From the NCBI GenBank assembly GCA_037179335.1, contig JAKZHN010000018.1, positions 62,001 through 126,000 on the forward strand: 64,000 bases of DNA, written 5' to 3'. The notes beneath the pieces are model-generated. The model saw only the letters and a program-made list of their open reading frames with translations. It was not told where the DNA came from and did not search any database. Shown in pieces: positions 51,721 through 61,834 of this stretch (positions are counted from its first letter, which is position 1; each line of letters starts with the position of its first letter). The DNA is from Cyclaneusma minus (Eukaryota > Ascomycota > Leotiomycetes > Marthamycetales > Marthamycetaceae). The position numbers and the translations under genes were made by a program.

Positions 51721-52234
51721 TGAGACATTTTCTTACGTCCACCTCTGGCAGACTTATGTCCCCGGCAACACCCCAAGTCTCGCCCTGTGCCTAAAACTTT
51801 GGCAGGCCTCCGCAGCCTCCCACCTGCGACTGACAATCTGGAAAGCCTCCGCAGCGTCCCGAGCTCCAACGGCGCCTCGACATCAAGCAAGCTCCAGCAT
51901 CACTTTGAGCGCCTCTCACACCTCAACACCTCGCGCGCTTCGACAAAGTCCCACTCCGAATCAGTGCTCCGATATACAATGGGCTCTTGCTTCTCAATCC
52001 CTTCCTGCCAAGATCCCGTGTCCATCGCCATGCCGCCACCCGAGCCCCCTTCCCTCGTTCTCTCGGAGCGACCCACCTCAGGTGAGCAATACCCAGCTAC
52101 TGTCACTCAAGTTACTATGATTGGTGATTCTAATACTCGAGTAAGGGGCAAGCCAGCCGGAATCACAGGAAGCCAAGCCAAAGGAGGACATCTCCCTCTC
52201 GATCTCTTCCCGCCAAGATTTCGTGTCTATCGCC

Positions 52235-53395
52235 ATGGCGCCAAATCAACAGTTACCGACGAGCAGCTCGAACGCCGTATCCAAACGGATTGCCGTACGC
52301 CCTGGGTTATCTTTTCGGACTTCACCTCCCTACGCGATACTAGTGCCATTGGAAAGCTGCCTTTCACCAGCTACTGTCACTGTAGCTGGCTGGTACTTGG
52401 CACTAGTTACTGATACTATGGACCGAAACTTCTTGCTCCTGTATATCGGGCAATCTAGGAATGTCGAGGGCAGGATGGAGTCACATCTGGAGTCCCAAGA
52501 GGATGGATCGGGCCGGTTTCATCGAGCTATGACCGAGACGGAAACAAGGACAACCTCGTTCCATTTGCTAGGTACCGCTGGTAATCACGAAGAGTTTGCA
52601 ACGGGAGTATGTGATTCCAGTTTTTGGAAATTTAGTATGCTAGATTGCTAACATTCTTTCTAGACAGCTAGTCTGTGGCTGAATGTTGTTGAAATGTTCT
52701 GGTCTCTAAGATTCCAGACCCTGCAACCCCTCTTGCTTTCGAGGGTACTCTCACCTGGCTGGGCGAGACTATCCGAAACCGGTGGCAACACGGGGAGCCC
52801 ATTGGCCCAAGGAGTAGTGTTTACGATGTTAGAGATGATAAGGGATTGGTACCATGGTGGTGATCCAGCCCTCTTTCAGAGAGCTGTTAACAAATGCAGC
52901 TTGGGTGGCTGGAACGCAAGGAAGACTCATCGCCAGAGCTCGATATGGTACCAGAGAGGAGAATACCGGTCTGCCATGCCAAAATTCGGAGACGCAGAAA
53001 GCGTTGTTGTCGAATGTGTTCCCTGCCTGACCACTGGCCTACGCTTCCAAACTCTCGACACATACCCTGCATACGCCAGTACCGGAGACTATTACCTAGC
53101 TACCAAGCTACGAGACAGATGCCCGCTACATCCAATTGCGGCATTCACCCCAGCCGAAGGCCATAATTGGATGTACAAATCCCTGTATCTAGCAAAGGTG
53201 GCAAAGCAATGGCGAAAATGGGAGGAGCTGGACGCGCTCGACGCGGAAGCAGCCCGAGAGGTGTGGTCTGATGCCGAGGAAAATCTGGTGGACTATTCTC
53301 GTGATGAAGAGCTGCTTCGGTTGTCCAGGGAAGAGGATGAGAGGCGGGAAATGGTGTGGAAACATGGGTTAATGGGATTCCCTAGTCTGTCGTAG
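52235..53395 (+). CDS. GIY-YIG catalytic-domain protein
   Basis: Encodes a GIY-YIG nuclease-type domain like those in many filamentous-fungal orphan proteins. Exons are 52235-52606 and 52664-53395; intron 57 nt with GTATGT, GCTAAC and TCTAG; phase 0; 367 residues if the ATG at 52235 is used. Motifs: GWY (residues 52-54), YIGQS (70-74), an Arg soon after (GRMESHL), and NVVEMFW just after the intron, offering the usual catalytic Glu. The C-terminal half ends with an acidic helical tail. The 5' end is unsure: residues 1-45 do not look clearly coding, and the leader holds an imperfect 205-bp duplication. The next in-frame ATG is 52418, which would remove the GWY motif. Confidence 0.7.
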
Positions 53396-54433
53396 CGTGG
53401 TGGTTTGTTGTCGTTGTGAGATGAGGAAGATATCATATTGCTAATCCAGTTCGAGTGCTCTTTTATAGAATTTATAGCTTCTTCAACACTCCCATGCTGG
53501 CGTGTTAGGCGGCTAATGGCTGGCTTTCCAATAAATAGGGAGGCGTGTTCTCGAAGCTCCGGCAAGCTCCCAATGACGAGCTAAAGTAACGAGTTGTGGT
53601 AGGTAACTCATACGGTTCTGGATCAGGTACAGTAGACTTGGCTAGTAGATTCTCGTTGGGGAAATACTAGTTGCTCTTTTAGCAAAAGTGTAGCAAACTC
53701 TCCGGGCAGTCCGAGACCTTGTGCTAGGTTCCTAGGTCAAGGGAGAGAGGCCATTGATCTGAAGGATGTTCAAGCTCCCGAGATTGAGAATGAGGATACC
53801 TTGACGGACGACTCGCAGGCCTCGATTTAGCAAAGGATGTTGCGCGACGGTGGCCGATACGCCTTTCCTTTCATGCACATGGCGCTAGGATATGATGTTT
53901 GGAAGTTAGGCGATCAAGAGGGTTTGTCTTTGAACCGCAGGTCATCAGTCATAATTAGAGCCTCCTACGGCCGAAAGGCCTTTCACCCACCTCCATTGAT
54001 TCTACTTGATCTTGACGAGAGTGGTCGATAGGCCTTTAATCAAGGGGCGCAATGGGTATTGCGGTCGAGATGCTTGGGGTCAGCTCTCGTGACGGTTTTT
54101 TGTAGTAATAAACAGAAGGCCTTTGAGCAAAACACTTCTTCTATGCAGTGAGTATGTGGTTGTGTGATTAACCGTCGTACATGTTCCGCGGCGCCACGCG
54201 AGGAGTGAAAAATACCGCAGCATTGATGAACATGGGCGAGAATCTCGAGAATCCGAGTGTAGCGTGGATAAACACCACTAGATTGCATGCTTACCTAGTT
54301 AGCGTCACGAACGAGAAAGTCACTGCCATCATTGCTTGACACGTTCATCTATATTTTCCACTCTGCTATCTCCATTTGCCAGCATACTCGATCTCATTTC
54401 CAAGCGTCTCGAGCACCCCTTCAGCTTCCTCGA
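53396..54433. other. 3' flank of the GIY-YIG gene with GAAA-type hairpins
   Basis: A perfect GGCC-GAAA-GGCC hairpin is at 53969-53980 and a related GGTC-GATA-GGCC at 54023-54034. A short open frame at 53837-54031 has no support. Nothing else recognised. Confidence 0.5.
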
Positions 54434-55179
54434 TCATATTGTCTGGATCTCAACCTCCTCGTAGCAGTACGAATGGTTGGGCTCGGGATGCGGCCCCTGC
54501 TGTGACTCTGCTGGCTGTGAGAGCGGCACGGGGCAGCCTGGAAGGAGATGTTTGATTTTCGCTGAACCCATGGTTATGCGGAGGAATCGGATAGTGTGAC
54601 TGAAGGCGCCACAGCCTAGAGCCTGGTCGAAGGTGATATAGGAATGGTAGTACTTGGACTGCCGGTGAAGTTTGGAGGGAGACACGGATCTGTTCCAGTC
54701 AAAGACGATGCTAATATTTCTATCAGCGTGGTTCCAAACACCGTAGCTATTCTTTACCAGCAACGTACCTGCTGTCTCTCGTGTTCTCCAGCTTCTTTTG
54801 TAGTATTTGCTACTTCATGTGGAGTTCTAAGACCCAGTGCTTGCTCCAGCCCGGCTGTAGTGGCTGTGTCATGAGTCTTGCTCTCGCTCTCGATTCGGCG
54901 GGCTTGTTGCAAAAGCCTTTCGGCTTGCTCTACTTTATTTGTAAAGGCGGTGTCCGTCGACTTGCTCTGGGTGTCAAGATTGCGAGCTTCTTCCTGAAAA
55001 CTCTCGGCATAATGGATGTTTCCCTGGTCGTCATGTTTAGCTCGATTGGAGCTCCGAGGCGGTCTTTTTTGTGCAAGCGACCTCTTCTTGCATGTATTGT
55101 ATGCTTCGTATACTTGATCCTATTGCGTGAGGCGCTCTTTGAAAGTACTAGCATGACCTTGGGTCTCTGCAACCTGCAT
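54434..55179 (-). pseudogene. Decayed gene with coiled-coil N-terminal part
   Basis: Family not recognised. From ATG 55179 (MQVAETQGHASTFKERL) the frame runs to 54769 with one TAG at 55120-55122, one transition from CAG or TGG. It encodes a Gln/Glu/Arg-rich helix (VEQAERLLQQARRIESESK) and ends at a GTACGT donor. The next 330 nt contain a better-looking frame (FDQALGCGAFSHTIRFLRI, ending at 54434), but the acceptor near 54692 (GGAACAG) would join a different frame. An unrecognised splice or a frameshift must be invoked. Confidence 0.5.
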
Positions 55180-55317
55180 GCTCAGGAGGAATGAGGTTGT
55201 CAGGATCTCAAACATGCATTGAGCGATTTAACCCTGGCTGAACCGGACAGTACCGGTGCTGTGCGGCAAGATTCGAAGCCTATATAGTCCATAAGGGGGT
55301 ATATGAGTAAAATAGCT

Positions 55318-55510
55318 GTTACGGCTGAGATTGCGGTCTCTCATATGCAAATCATGTGACATATCTTGCGGCGCTAGGCTTTAGCGCTTGAGCACACGGG
55401 CTTTCGTCGTGTGCACCCAGTGCCAGGCTTCCGCTTCTCTTTTAAAACCACAAGCCAGTGTTTTGGGACAGTAAGCTCCTGCAACGAAAAGCGCCTGCAA
55501 CTAAGAGGGC
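55318..55510 (+). promoter_or_regulatory. Twin-hairpin upstream element, copy A
   Basis: Two perfect inverted repeats lie back to back: GCGCTA (55371-55376) with TAGCGC (55382-55387), then GCACACG (55392-55398) with CGTGTGC (55408-55414), four bases apart. They are preceded by TCATATGCAAATCATGTGAC. The whole block of about 165 bp recurs nearly unchanged at 60226-60420. It lies about 650 bp before the start of the Pro-rich gene. Confidence 0.85.
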
Positions 55511-56067
55511 CAGCGACAGAAGCTCTCGCAAGTCCAAATTTGCCCCCAATACTTTCCCAAGCACGAAGTTCTTTGCAACAAAACAGCAGGTTCCTACTCT
55601 CGCCGGCCTTGAAGCTTTCTGGGCAATCTCTCGCCTGCAAGAGCCACGAGTCACCATCGCCAAACTGGGCCTCTCTCTAAAGCCTTGCCCGGAACCTATA
55701 CCGTCCCTCTAGCAAACACCATCGAGCCTTCCTGCCACCAGCCACGTTTCACCCACTACCATCTTCCTCAAACGCACCCGTCGCATCGAGTCATAGGGAG
55801 AGGTATCTAACTTTGCAAATTCCCTCAAACCGAGCAGCATCACTCGACACACGACACACGAGCGTCAGCTCAAGCCAATCCTATTGTCTGCGTCTACATC
55901 AGCGAAATTCGACCCCTCGACCCCAGCGAACTGGCAAGCACCCACCGTCAACCTCAATCTCCCCGCCTTCTTCTCTGTGCAGATCTCCACCTCCTACCAC
56001 ACGCTTGCCAGCCCTTGTAACCCTTCCCGACTAGGTTTCGTCTTCAACCTCTCTCGTTGCCGGCACC
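55511..56067 (+). other. Leader region of the Pro-rich accessory gene
   Basis: Between the twin-hairpin element and the ATG at 56068. The last ~190 bp (55884-56072) resemble two decayed copies at 47.6-48.2 kb on the minus strand. A block with ACCATCGCCAAACTGGGCCT (55650-55680) recurs near 60740. Open frames exist but differ between copies, so I treat it as untranslated or unresolved exon sequence. Confidence 0.5.
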
Positions 56068-56940
56068 ATGGCAAGGGATCTGCATCATAGAGGATACGAG
56101 AGACCCGCTGCTCCTTATGACCGTTTTCCTCCACCGAACCGTCCAATGCGCAATCCGCTATTCGGTGCCGTATCTCAATCCGCCGCAGCAGACCAACCCC
56201 CCTCGCCTATCGAGAATTTCCCACCTCTCAACAACGAGGACCACCAACGTCTCCCCAGCCCTCCACTCATCCGCAATCCGCTGTTTGGCGCCAACCTACA
56301 GCCAGCGGCACGAGAACCCTCTCCCTTGTTCACCTATGAGATTGAGCAGCCAATGCCGCTGATCCGAGTGGGCCCATGGGGGATATCGATTCAAACGAGA
56401 CGACCATCGATCATGGTGAACAACCAAGACGGATCAAGATTGCCGTTGGACAAAGAGGCCCTCAAAGCCAAAACCAAGCTCTCGGCAGTCGCCCCCCATG
56501 TTGTCAGCAAACCTCCTCCGCTGGCGAAAGGCCGAAAGGCCTCAACTCCCAGTGACTTGGACCCTGCTCGCCCAAGCAAGAAGCCTCGTTTGTCTGCCGA
56601 GGCCAGCCCGACCTCAATGCCACGTCCGGCTCCGTCGCCTCGACCCCGAACTGTGCCTCCCCCCGCCACACACCCGAACACGAGGACTTCAGACAACAAT
56701 GCACGTTCGGTCGACATCATCGACCTGGCCTCATCGTCGCCCCCAGCGTCGCCGTCCCGTAACGAAACCCTTTCTGTAATTCCTGCAGCATCTGTGGCTC
56801 CGACTCCCGTTGTCGTAGCAGCGCCGGTTGCTCCAGCTGCAGTTGCGAGTGGTGGTGCTACCACTGGACAACACTGGAAATACAGGAATACGATGATGGT
56901 GGCAGATACTGATGGAGCCGAGCCGTTGAGCGACACCTGA
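56068..56940 (+). CDS. Pro/Ala-rich accessory protein, unknown function
   Basis: Intact 290-codon frame from ATG 56068 (MARDLHHRGYERPAAPYDRF). Low-complexity Pro/Ser/Ala-rich sequence with two copies of a RNPLFGA motif (about residues 27-33 and 68-74), a possible nuclear localisation signal (RPSKKPR) and IDLASSSPPASPS. No known domain. A decayed paralogue lies at 47.6-48.2 kb on the other strand. Upstream are the twin-hairpin element and conserved leader; downstream are two GGTC-GAAA-GACC hairpins. A further GAAA hairpin (56530-56541) lies inside the frame. Start chosen because the leader similarity runs through this ATG (GCCGGCACCATGGCAA). Confidence 0.65.
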   Translation: MARDLHHRGYERPAAPYDRFPPPNRPMRNPLFGAVSQSAAADQPPSPIENFPPLNNEDHQRLPSPPLIRNPLFGANLQPAAREPSPLFTYEIEQPMPLIRVGPWGISIQTRRPSIMVNNQDGSRLPLDKEALKAKTKLSAVAPHVVSKPPPLAKGRKASTPSDLDPARPSKKPRLSAEASPTSMPRPAPSPRPRTVPPPATHPNTRTSDNNARSVDIIDLASSSPPASPSRNETLSVIPAASVAPTPVVVAAPVAPAAVASGGATTGQHWKYRNTMMVADTDGAEPLSDT

Positions 56941-58168
56941 GATTTGGTTGATGTTTGAACAGCTTGGTACGATGGAGACGGCACCTGCAATTGCGGTCGA
57001 GAGCTCGCAATGGATGGGAAGAAGTGGTATCATTTGGAGCTGGGAAATATTCGTTTTGCTGTCAATGTGAGGGGGGGAGGCACGCACATGCTTTGATATT
57101 TGTGGTCGAAAGACCTTGTTTATTCTGACCAGCTCTCTCACGAGGTTCGGTTGGAATTGGACTTGGCGCGAGATGTTTTGCTGTTTGTGGTCGAAAGACC
57201 TTTTTATGTAATTAGCTCTATCAAGAGGATTAGGTGTGTACGTTTGCGCTTGCCGGAAGCACACGGCGGACCTTAACTAGCCAAAACAACGTTGCAAGGT
57301 CAATCAGATGTTTCCAAGTTGCTATTCAGGTCACCCTAAGCCACTTGGTTTCTCCACCAGCAGACGAAGACTCGCCCTATTTCTGACTGCGCCCAACCCC
57401 GTTGGAATATTTGGACCCTTGAACTGGACTGGTTCAAACTATTAGAGGCCCTGGATTCGATCAGTAATAGCCACTTGCTCGTTTTACTTGATAGACCGGG
57501 ACTCAAGCGTATGGTTTTCGATCACCCCTTTGCAGAGTAGCAGACTGAAATTCTGGGACCCTGGAGACCCATACATTGGTCTCCGATCCTCTACTCAACT
57601 AAAAGCACGATTCCATTGCAATTTCACTCCATCCATGATCCGTGTGATGATGAAAATGCCCGTCGTACCTGACAGGACAAAATTTCCCTACACGCAACCA
57701 CGGCACGACAACAATCCTGCCCACTGCTGAACCTGATGGATGAGACGACAAGAAGAGGATAAGTACTCCAAACGGGTCCCCTACTGACTAATTCATGCTT
57801 TATGACCTTGGAGAACGACATTGCACGATGCGATGGAAGTTCTGAGTTGCCGCCGAGCTCCGTTCCTTCCCTTCTCGAGTTGGCAGGTGCAACCTCCACC
57901 TCAGCACGCACAAATCAGAATTTTCTTCCCCCTCGATATTTGCCCTTCCTCCGTGACCTGGTTCCTCGCAGACCTGCTGAAAATCGAGTCTTCCACCCCT
58001 CAAGCCCCGACTCAACTTCGTCAGTTCGTCTCGACTCCAATCCACACACATCACCCTTCATTCTCGACCCGTCTCTCTTCTCTGCACCGCCGACCCTTCT
58101 CGCCAAAACGCATACTCCGCACACTCAACCATCCGAAAGGCATCTCCCTTCCACCCAGACCCCACAAT
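56941..58168. other. 3' flank of Pro-rich gene and leader of next gene
   Basis: Perfect hairpins GGTC-GAAA-GACC occur at 57104-57115 and 57189-57200, each in a TTTGTGGTCGAAAGACCTT context, 85 bp apart. Bases 57230-57800 show nothing recognisable. Bases 57800-58168 are pyrimidine-rich leader sequence before the next ATG. Confidence 0.7.
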
Positions 58169-59509
58169 ATGGCCCTGACGCTGGGCCGCGATTCGAACCT
58201 GCCACCATGGATAGTCTTTCCATTGACTGAAACTCAGAAGTCCATGCTAAGAGGATGGGAGGCAGGAGGCGTATTTGAGCTCTCATGTACCTTTTACGAC
58301 ATGGCGAAAGAGCAGAAGCGCAATCCAGACAACAGCTGGCGTAGAGCTAGCCTGGAGAAGGTCATTCACGATTTCGAGAGCGGGGAAATGGAGCTCTTCC
58401 AAATGCTTACCTCCATCGCATCCGACAGGCTCATCCGCCCCCTGATCAACAACACGGTTGCCTGGTCCCACTTCAACGACCGCCATTTCGAAGACGAAAG
58501 ACAGCACGAGATGGATGTCTGTGGGACTTATCTCAATACCATCTGGGTAGAGCGGGACGATGAAAGAAAAGGATTTTTCTTGAATCAAGAACAGCAGAAG
58601 AAGCTAGGAGACACGATTCGAGGCTACATCCAGTCGTAAGAGTTGACCGATGGCGCGGCAGATGATGCCAAAGAGGAAAAGATTCAGCTGGCAGAGGACG
58701 AGCTGGAAGAGGCACGCGGTGTTCTGAAGACAATGGGATATGAGATTGATCGGTTGGTCCTAGGCCAACGGGCAAAGATCGGGGAGAGGGCCTTCATCCG
58801 CGCCGGAAAGCCCCAAGATGCCAAGAGGCTGATGACCATGTTCTTGGCCCAACGCCTAGATGATAGGCAAAGCCCTTGCGAGATCGGATGCGCATCGAAC
58901 ATGGAGGAGCAAGCCCAGGACCATTATCCCGAAAACAGTCCCAGGGGCACCGGCAACGAGAACTTCGCTCTTGTTGTCGGTTGTCTCCGATATATGGGAC
59001 TAACGCCCCATGTCCTCAGTATTCCGCACATTTCTGTCTGGCATGAAGGGCAGGTCCAACTCAGCGAGATTCTGGGCACAATGTTGACTTCGTCGTCAAC
59101 TGACGAATGTGGCTACAATGGCCACCAGCCCGGCACAAGCAAAGGCGTCGACGATGGAGCTGTCACCTCCCCTTCCGATTGGGTCAGAGAGAACGAGCTC
59201 GTGCATGGCGAAGGAAGCATGCTCAACACCGTCGTCAAAGATCTCCTGGAGAACCAGATACCTCTGTACAAGAGGGCAAAGGAACTGATGGGAGAGAATT
59301 CGCCGAGAATCAACGAGTTCGTAGAAAAGCTCCTGAAACCTGCGCGCGAAAAGCTCCGCGCCTTTATAGAGCTTGCGCCGACTCAGGACATGGTGGATGA
59401 GTACATCGAGAGCATTGAGGAGCGGCTCGCTATGGTGAACTTGCGATCCGAGGAACTTGCGAATGCGCACGCCTTCCACGAGCAACTGCAGGCGTGGTTG
59501 AACAGCTGA
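58169..59509 (+). pseudogene. Helical accessory protein gene with one in-frame TAA
   Basis: One frame of 447 codons from ATG 58169 (MALTLGRDSNLPPW) to TGA 59507-59509, interrupted only by TAA at 58637-58639 (codon 157). CAA (Gln) to TAA needs one C-to-T in a CpA context, the site preferred by RIP. The first part includes FELSCTFYDMAKEQKRN; the second is acidic and helical (LAEDELEEARGVLKTMGYEI, then AFHEQLQAWLNS at the end). No known domain. Alternatives to a pseudogene: two separate proteins, readthrough, or a sequence error. The second part lacks an ATG near its beginning, arguing for one original protein. Two TGCC-GAAA-GGCA hairpins follow. Confidence 0.7.
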
Positions 59510-60225
59510 AGAGTCGTCCTTGCCGAAAGGCACTTGCTCTTTCTTCACATGCTCGGGCGTGTGGAGACAACTATGCTTCAGGGATGGGTGAAAGATTCGA
59601 CGATTTGCTGGTGGCAGTGGAAGCAACCATATGTTTTGGGATGGGATCGAGATGGAGATTTCGGCGGGGTTTGGAGGTGGCTGTGCGATTTGCTCTACAT
59701 TCAACTCGAATTCTGTACTGCCGAAAGGCATATGTGTCTTTTCACACGAGTATGACCATGCCTGGTGGTTTGCTGGGGAGTTAGCTGAAACAAGTGGTCA
59801 AAGTTAGAGTAATAGAATGAGGTTCGATGCTAAGAAGCTAGATATCGTCTGATCATGGTTCTAGACAATATTCCTTGATCAGTCTTTCGGCTTTCGGTTT
59901 TCTCCTAGCATCCCGGTTCTTTCACTGATCTGCCTTCCATATCTTCGTCCGCAACTCAACCGACGCTTAAAGCAGTCCCTGAGCTCGAGACAAGATCCGC
60001 CTTTCGGCTCTACCAACAGATCCCTGCTTTTCTTTCGGTATCTCGTCTACAGTCTCTGAATAATTGTAAATATCCCAAATAATTTGGAATGTCCCAAATT
60101 ACTTGGGATATCGCAAAGCACCTGGAACATTCCTAGTTACTGGGAATATTCCTGATTATTTGGGATATTCGCAATCCAGCGGAGACTGTAGGCCGTATTC
60201 AGACTTTTTTCCACCCACTGTAGCT
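59510..60225. other. Intergenic: paired hairpins and 19-bp array
   Basis: TGCC-GAAA-GGCA hairpins are at 59521-59532 and 59719-59730, 198 bp apart, with similar following sequence. CTTTCGG-type fragments lie near 59885 and a shorter GCC-TTTC-GGC hairpin at 60000. 19-bp repeats of the type AATTACTTGGGATATCCC are at about 60058-60180. Confidence 0.65.
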
Positions 60226-60420
60226 GTTACGGCTGATATTGCAATCTCTCATATGCAAATCATGTGACACATCTTGCGGCGCTAGTCTTTAGCGCTTGAG
60301 CACACGGGCTTTCGTCGTGTGCACCCAGTGCTTCCGCTTCTCTCTAAAAACCACGATCCAGTGTCTTGGGACAGCAAGCTCCTGCAACGATAGGCGCACC
60401 ACCAAGCGTGCCCTCGACAA
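60226..60420 (+). promoter_or_regulatory. Twin-hairpin upstream element, copy B
   Basis: Near-identical to 55318-55510. The hairpins are GCGCTA (60279-60284)/TAGCGC (60290-60295) and GCACACG (60300-60306)/CGTGTGC (60316-60322). Both stems are unchanged although flanking bases and loops differ. It lies 550-650 bp upstream of the ATG at 60869. Confidence 0.85.
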
Positions 60421-60868
60421 GAGCCCGCAGGGTTGCACTTCTCTCTGCAAGCCACCGCCGCAAGCTCCAAGACTTCTCGAAACCCACCGCAAACCCCTAC
60501 TATCGCTGGGCTCGAAGCATCCCACATCCACTCTTCCCAGCAAGCCATCGACAAGAGCCGTCCAAGCTCAACATCGAGCCGGATCCACTCCTCTGTGCAA
60601 GCCATCGGCCAGAGCCGTGCAAGCCTGAAATCCAGCAAGACGTATTGAGCCTCACCCACCAAAGGTGCCACCAAGCTCGAAATCGAGCAAGACTTCTTCA
60701 GCCTCACCCACCGCACACGACACAAGCTCACCATCGCCAAGCCGGGCCTCTCCCTCTACCAGATACGATCCAGCCACCACCCACCGTCCGCCCAAGACTC
60801 CCGATCCTTCACCCATTGATCCTGAACTCACCACTCGCCTATCTGCCCCCCCCTCAAATTTTGCCACG

Positions 60869-61834
60869 ATGGTCTCCAAGGGCGAAAGCTCATCCCCTCC
60901 ACCCCCCAAAAGGCAGCGTAGAGCCAAGAAGGATGATGAACCTTCGCTGCCCGAAGCGTGCAGAGCCGTGCGAAGCAATCCCGACATCCCACGCCAATTA
61001 ATTCAATTGCCACTACCTCGCGGAGGCATTGAATACAGTGACGTATGGGATGAGGAAGACGAGAGGGCGCCGCGAAACGCATGGTCCGAGGACGTGGAGG
61101 ACTCTTTGGAAGCTTTCAAGTCGACCTCTGAGTCCAAAGCTTTTAAGTACTGTTGGGTAAGAAGGGAGTTTACTCCGACTGAGGTTATTGGTCCTACCTT
61201 GCTTCCAGACAAGAAATACCGGGTTCGCGAGTACCACGACGCCCTCACCAAGCTGACAGCTATACCGGTGGTCATTGAGAATTTGGAGATTCTTCAGTAC
61301 GGTGTCGCCAGGGCCAAATGGCTGCGCAACTCCGAAGGCCCCGAGCCCACCCCTCCGGTATACCCTTCAGTGCTCGACGAAGCAGTTAGCGACATGGTGG
61401 CGATGGCGGAATATGGAGGCACAGCCGAAAAAGCCATCAAGTTCCTGAAAGATATTATCTTCGAAGACAAACGGGTGTTGATGGTGGAGTCTTTGAAAGC
61501 GATGATGAAGCCAACCTATGCACCGGTGACGAGGAAAAAGACCGAACTGGTCCACCAAGACCTGACAGCGGTGGGAAAGGCCTACGATGATATGGTGAGA
61601 GCCAACCCAAAGTACAAGTTTCAGTTGTGGGATGAGCTGTGGGCAGGTGCGAAGGAGTCGACCAATCCAAAGGATTGGCATGCTACCTTCATGCTCCTAG
61701 CGTACTCGGAGATCATGGATCTCAAAAGGCAGGAGCGTATTGAACAGAGAGCGGAGGGAGTGGTTGGGGAGGCACCGGATACCAGGACGGAAGAGGATCC
61801 GGAACCCAAGGTCAAGAAGGAAGAGAGCGACTGA
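60869..61834 (+). CDS. Accessory protein with basic NLS-like N terminus, unknown function
   Basis: Intact 321-residue frame from ATG 60869 (MVSKGESSSPPPPKRQRRAK). The same frame is open upstream to about 60665 but offers no earlier ATG. After the basic signal comes a globular-looking region with LPRGGIEYSDVWDEEDER, KYCWVRREFTPTEVIGP, LTAIPVVIENLEILQYGVAR and KFQLWDELWAGAKES, and a Glu/Lys-rich tail ending KVKKEESD. No known family. It sits 3' of a 19-bp array and twin-hairpin element, and 5' of two TGGC-GAAA-GCCA hairpins. It is one of few undamaged genes in this block. Confidence 0.7.
   Translation: MVSKGESSSPPPPKRQRRAKKDDEPSLPEACRAVRSNPDIPRQLIQLPLPRGGIEYSDVWDEEDERAPRNAWSEDVEDSLEAFKSTSESKAFKYCWVRREFTPTEVIGPTLLPDKKYRVREYHDALTKLTAIPVVIENLEILQYGVARAKWLRNSEGPEPTPPVYPSVLDEAVSDMVAMAEYGGTAEKAIKFLKDIIFEDKRVLMVESLKAMMKPTYAPVTRKKTELVHQDLTAVGKAYDDMVRANPKYKFQLWDELWAGAKESTNPKDWHATFMLLAYSEIMDLKRQERIEQRAEGVVGEAPDTRTEEDPEPKVKKEESD

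Noticed and set aside
55374..55712. Frames on both strands across the twin-hairpin element and leader
   Set aside because: Similar peptides appear in the 60.3-kb copy only because the DNA is duplicated; frames differ after the shared block and no start codon is conserved.
1725..60180. 19-bp arrays considered as CRISPR-like arrays
   Set aside because: Units are contiguous and degenerate without unique spacers, and the DNA is eukaryotic.
60665..60868. N-terminal extension of the gene at 60869
   Set aside because: The frame is open but begins at GTG, not ATG; the extension is Ser/Pro low-complexity from the leader.
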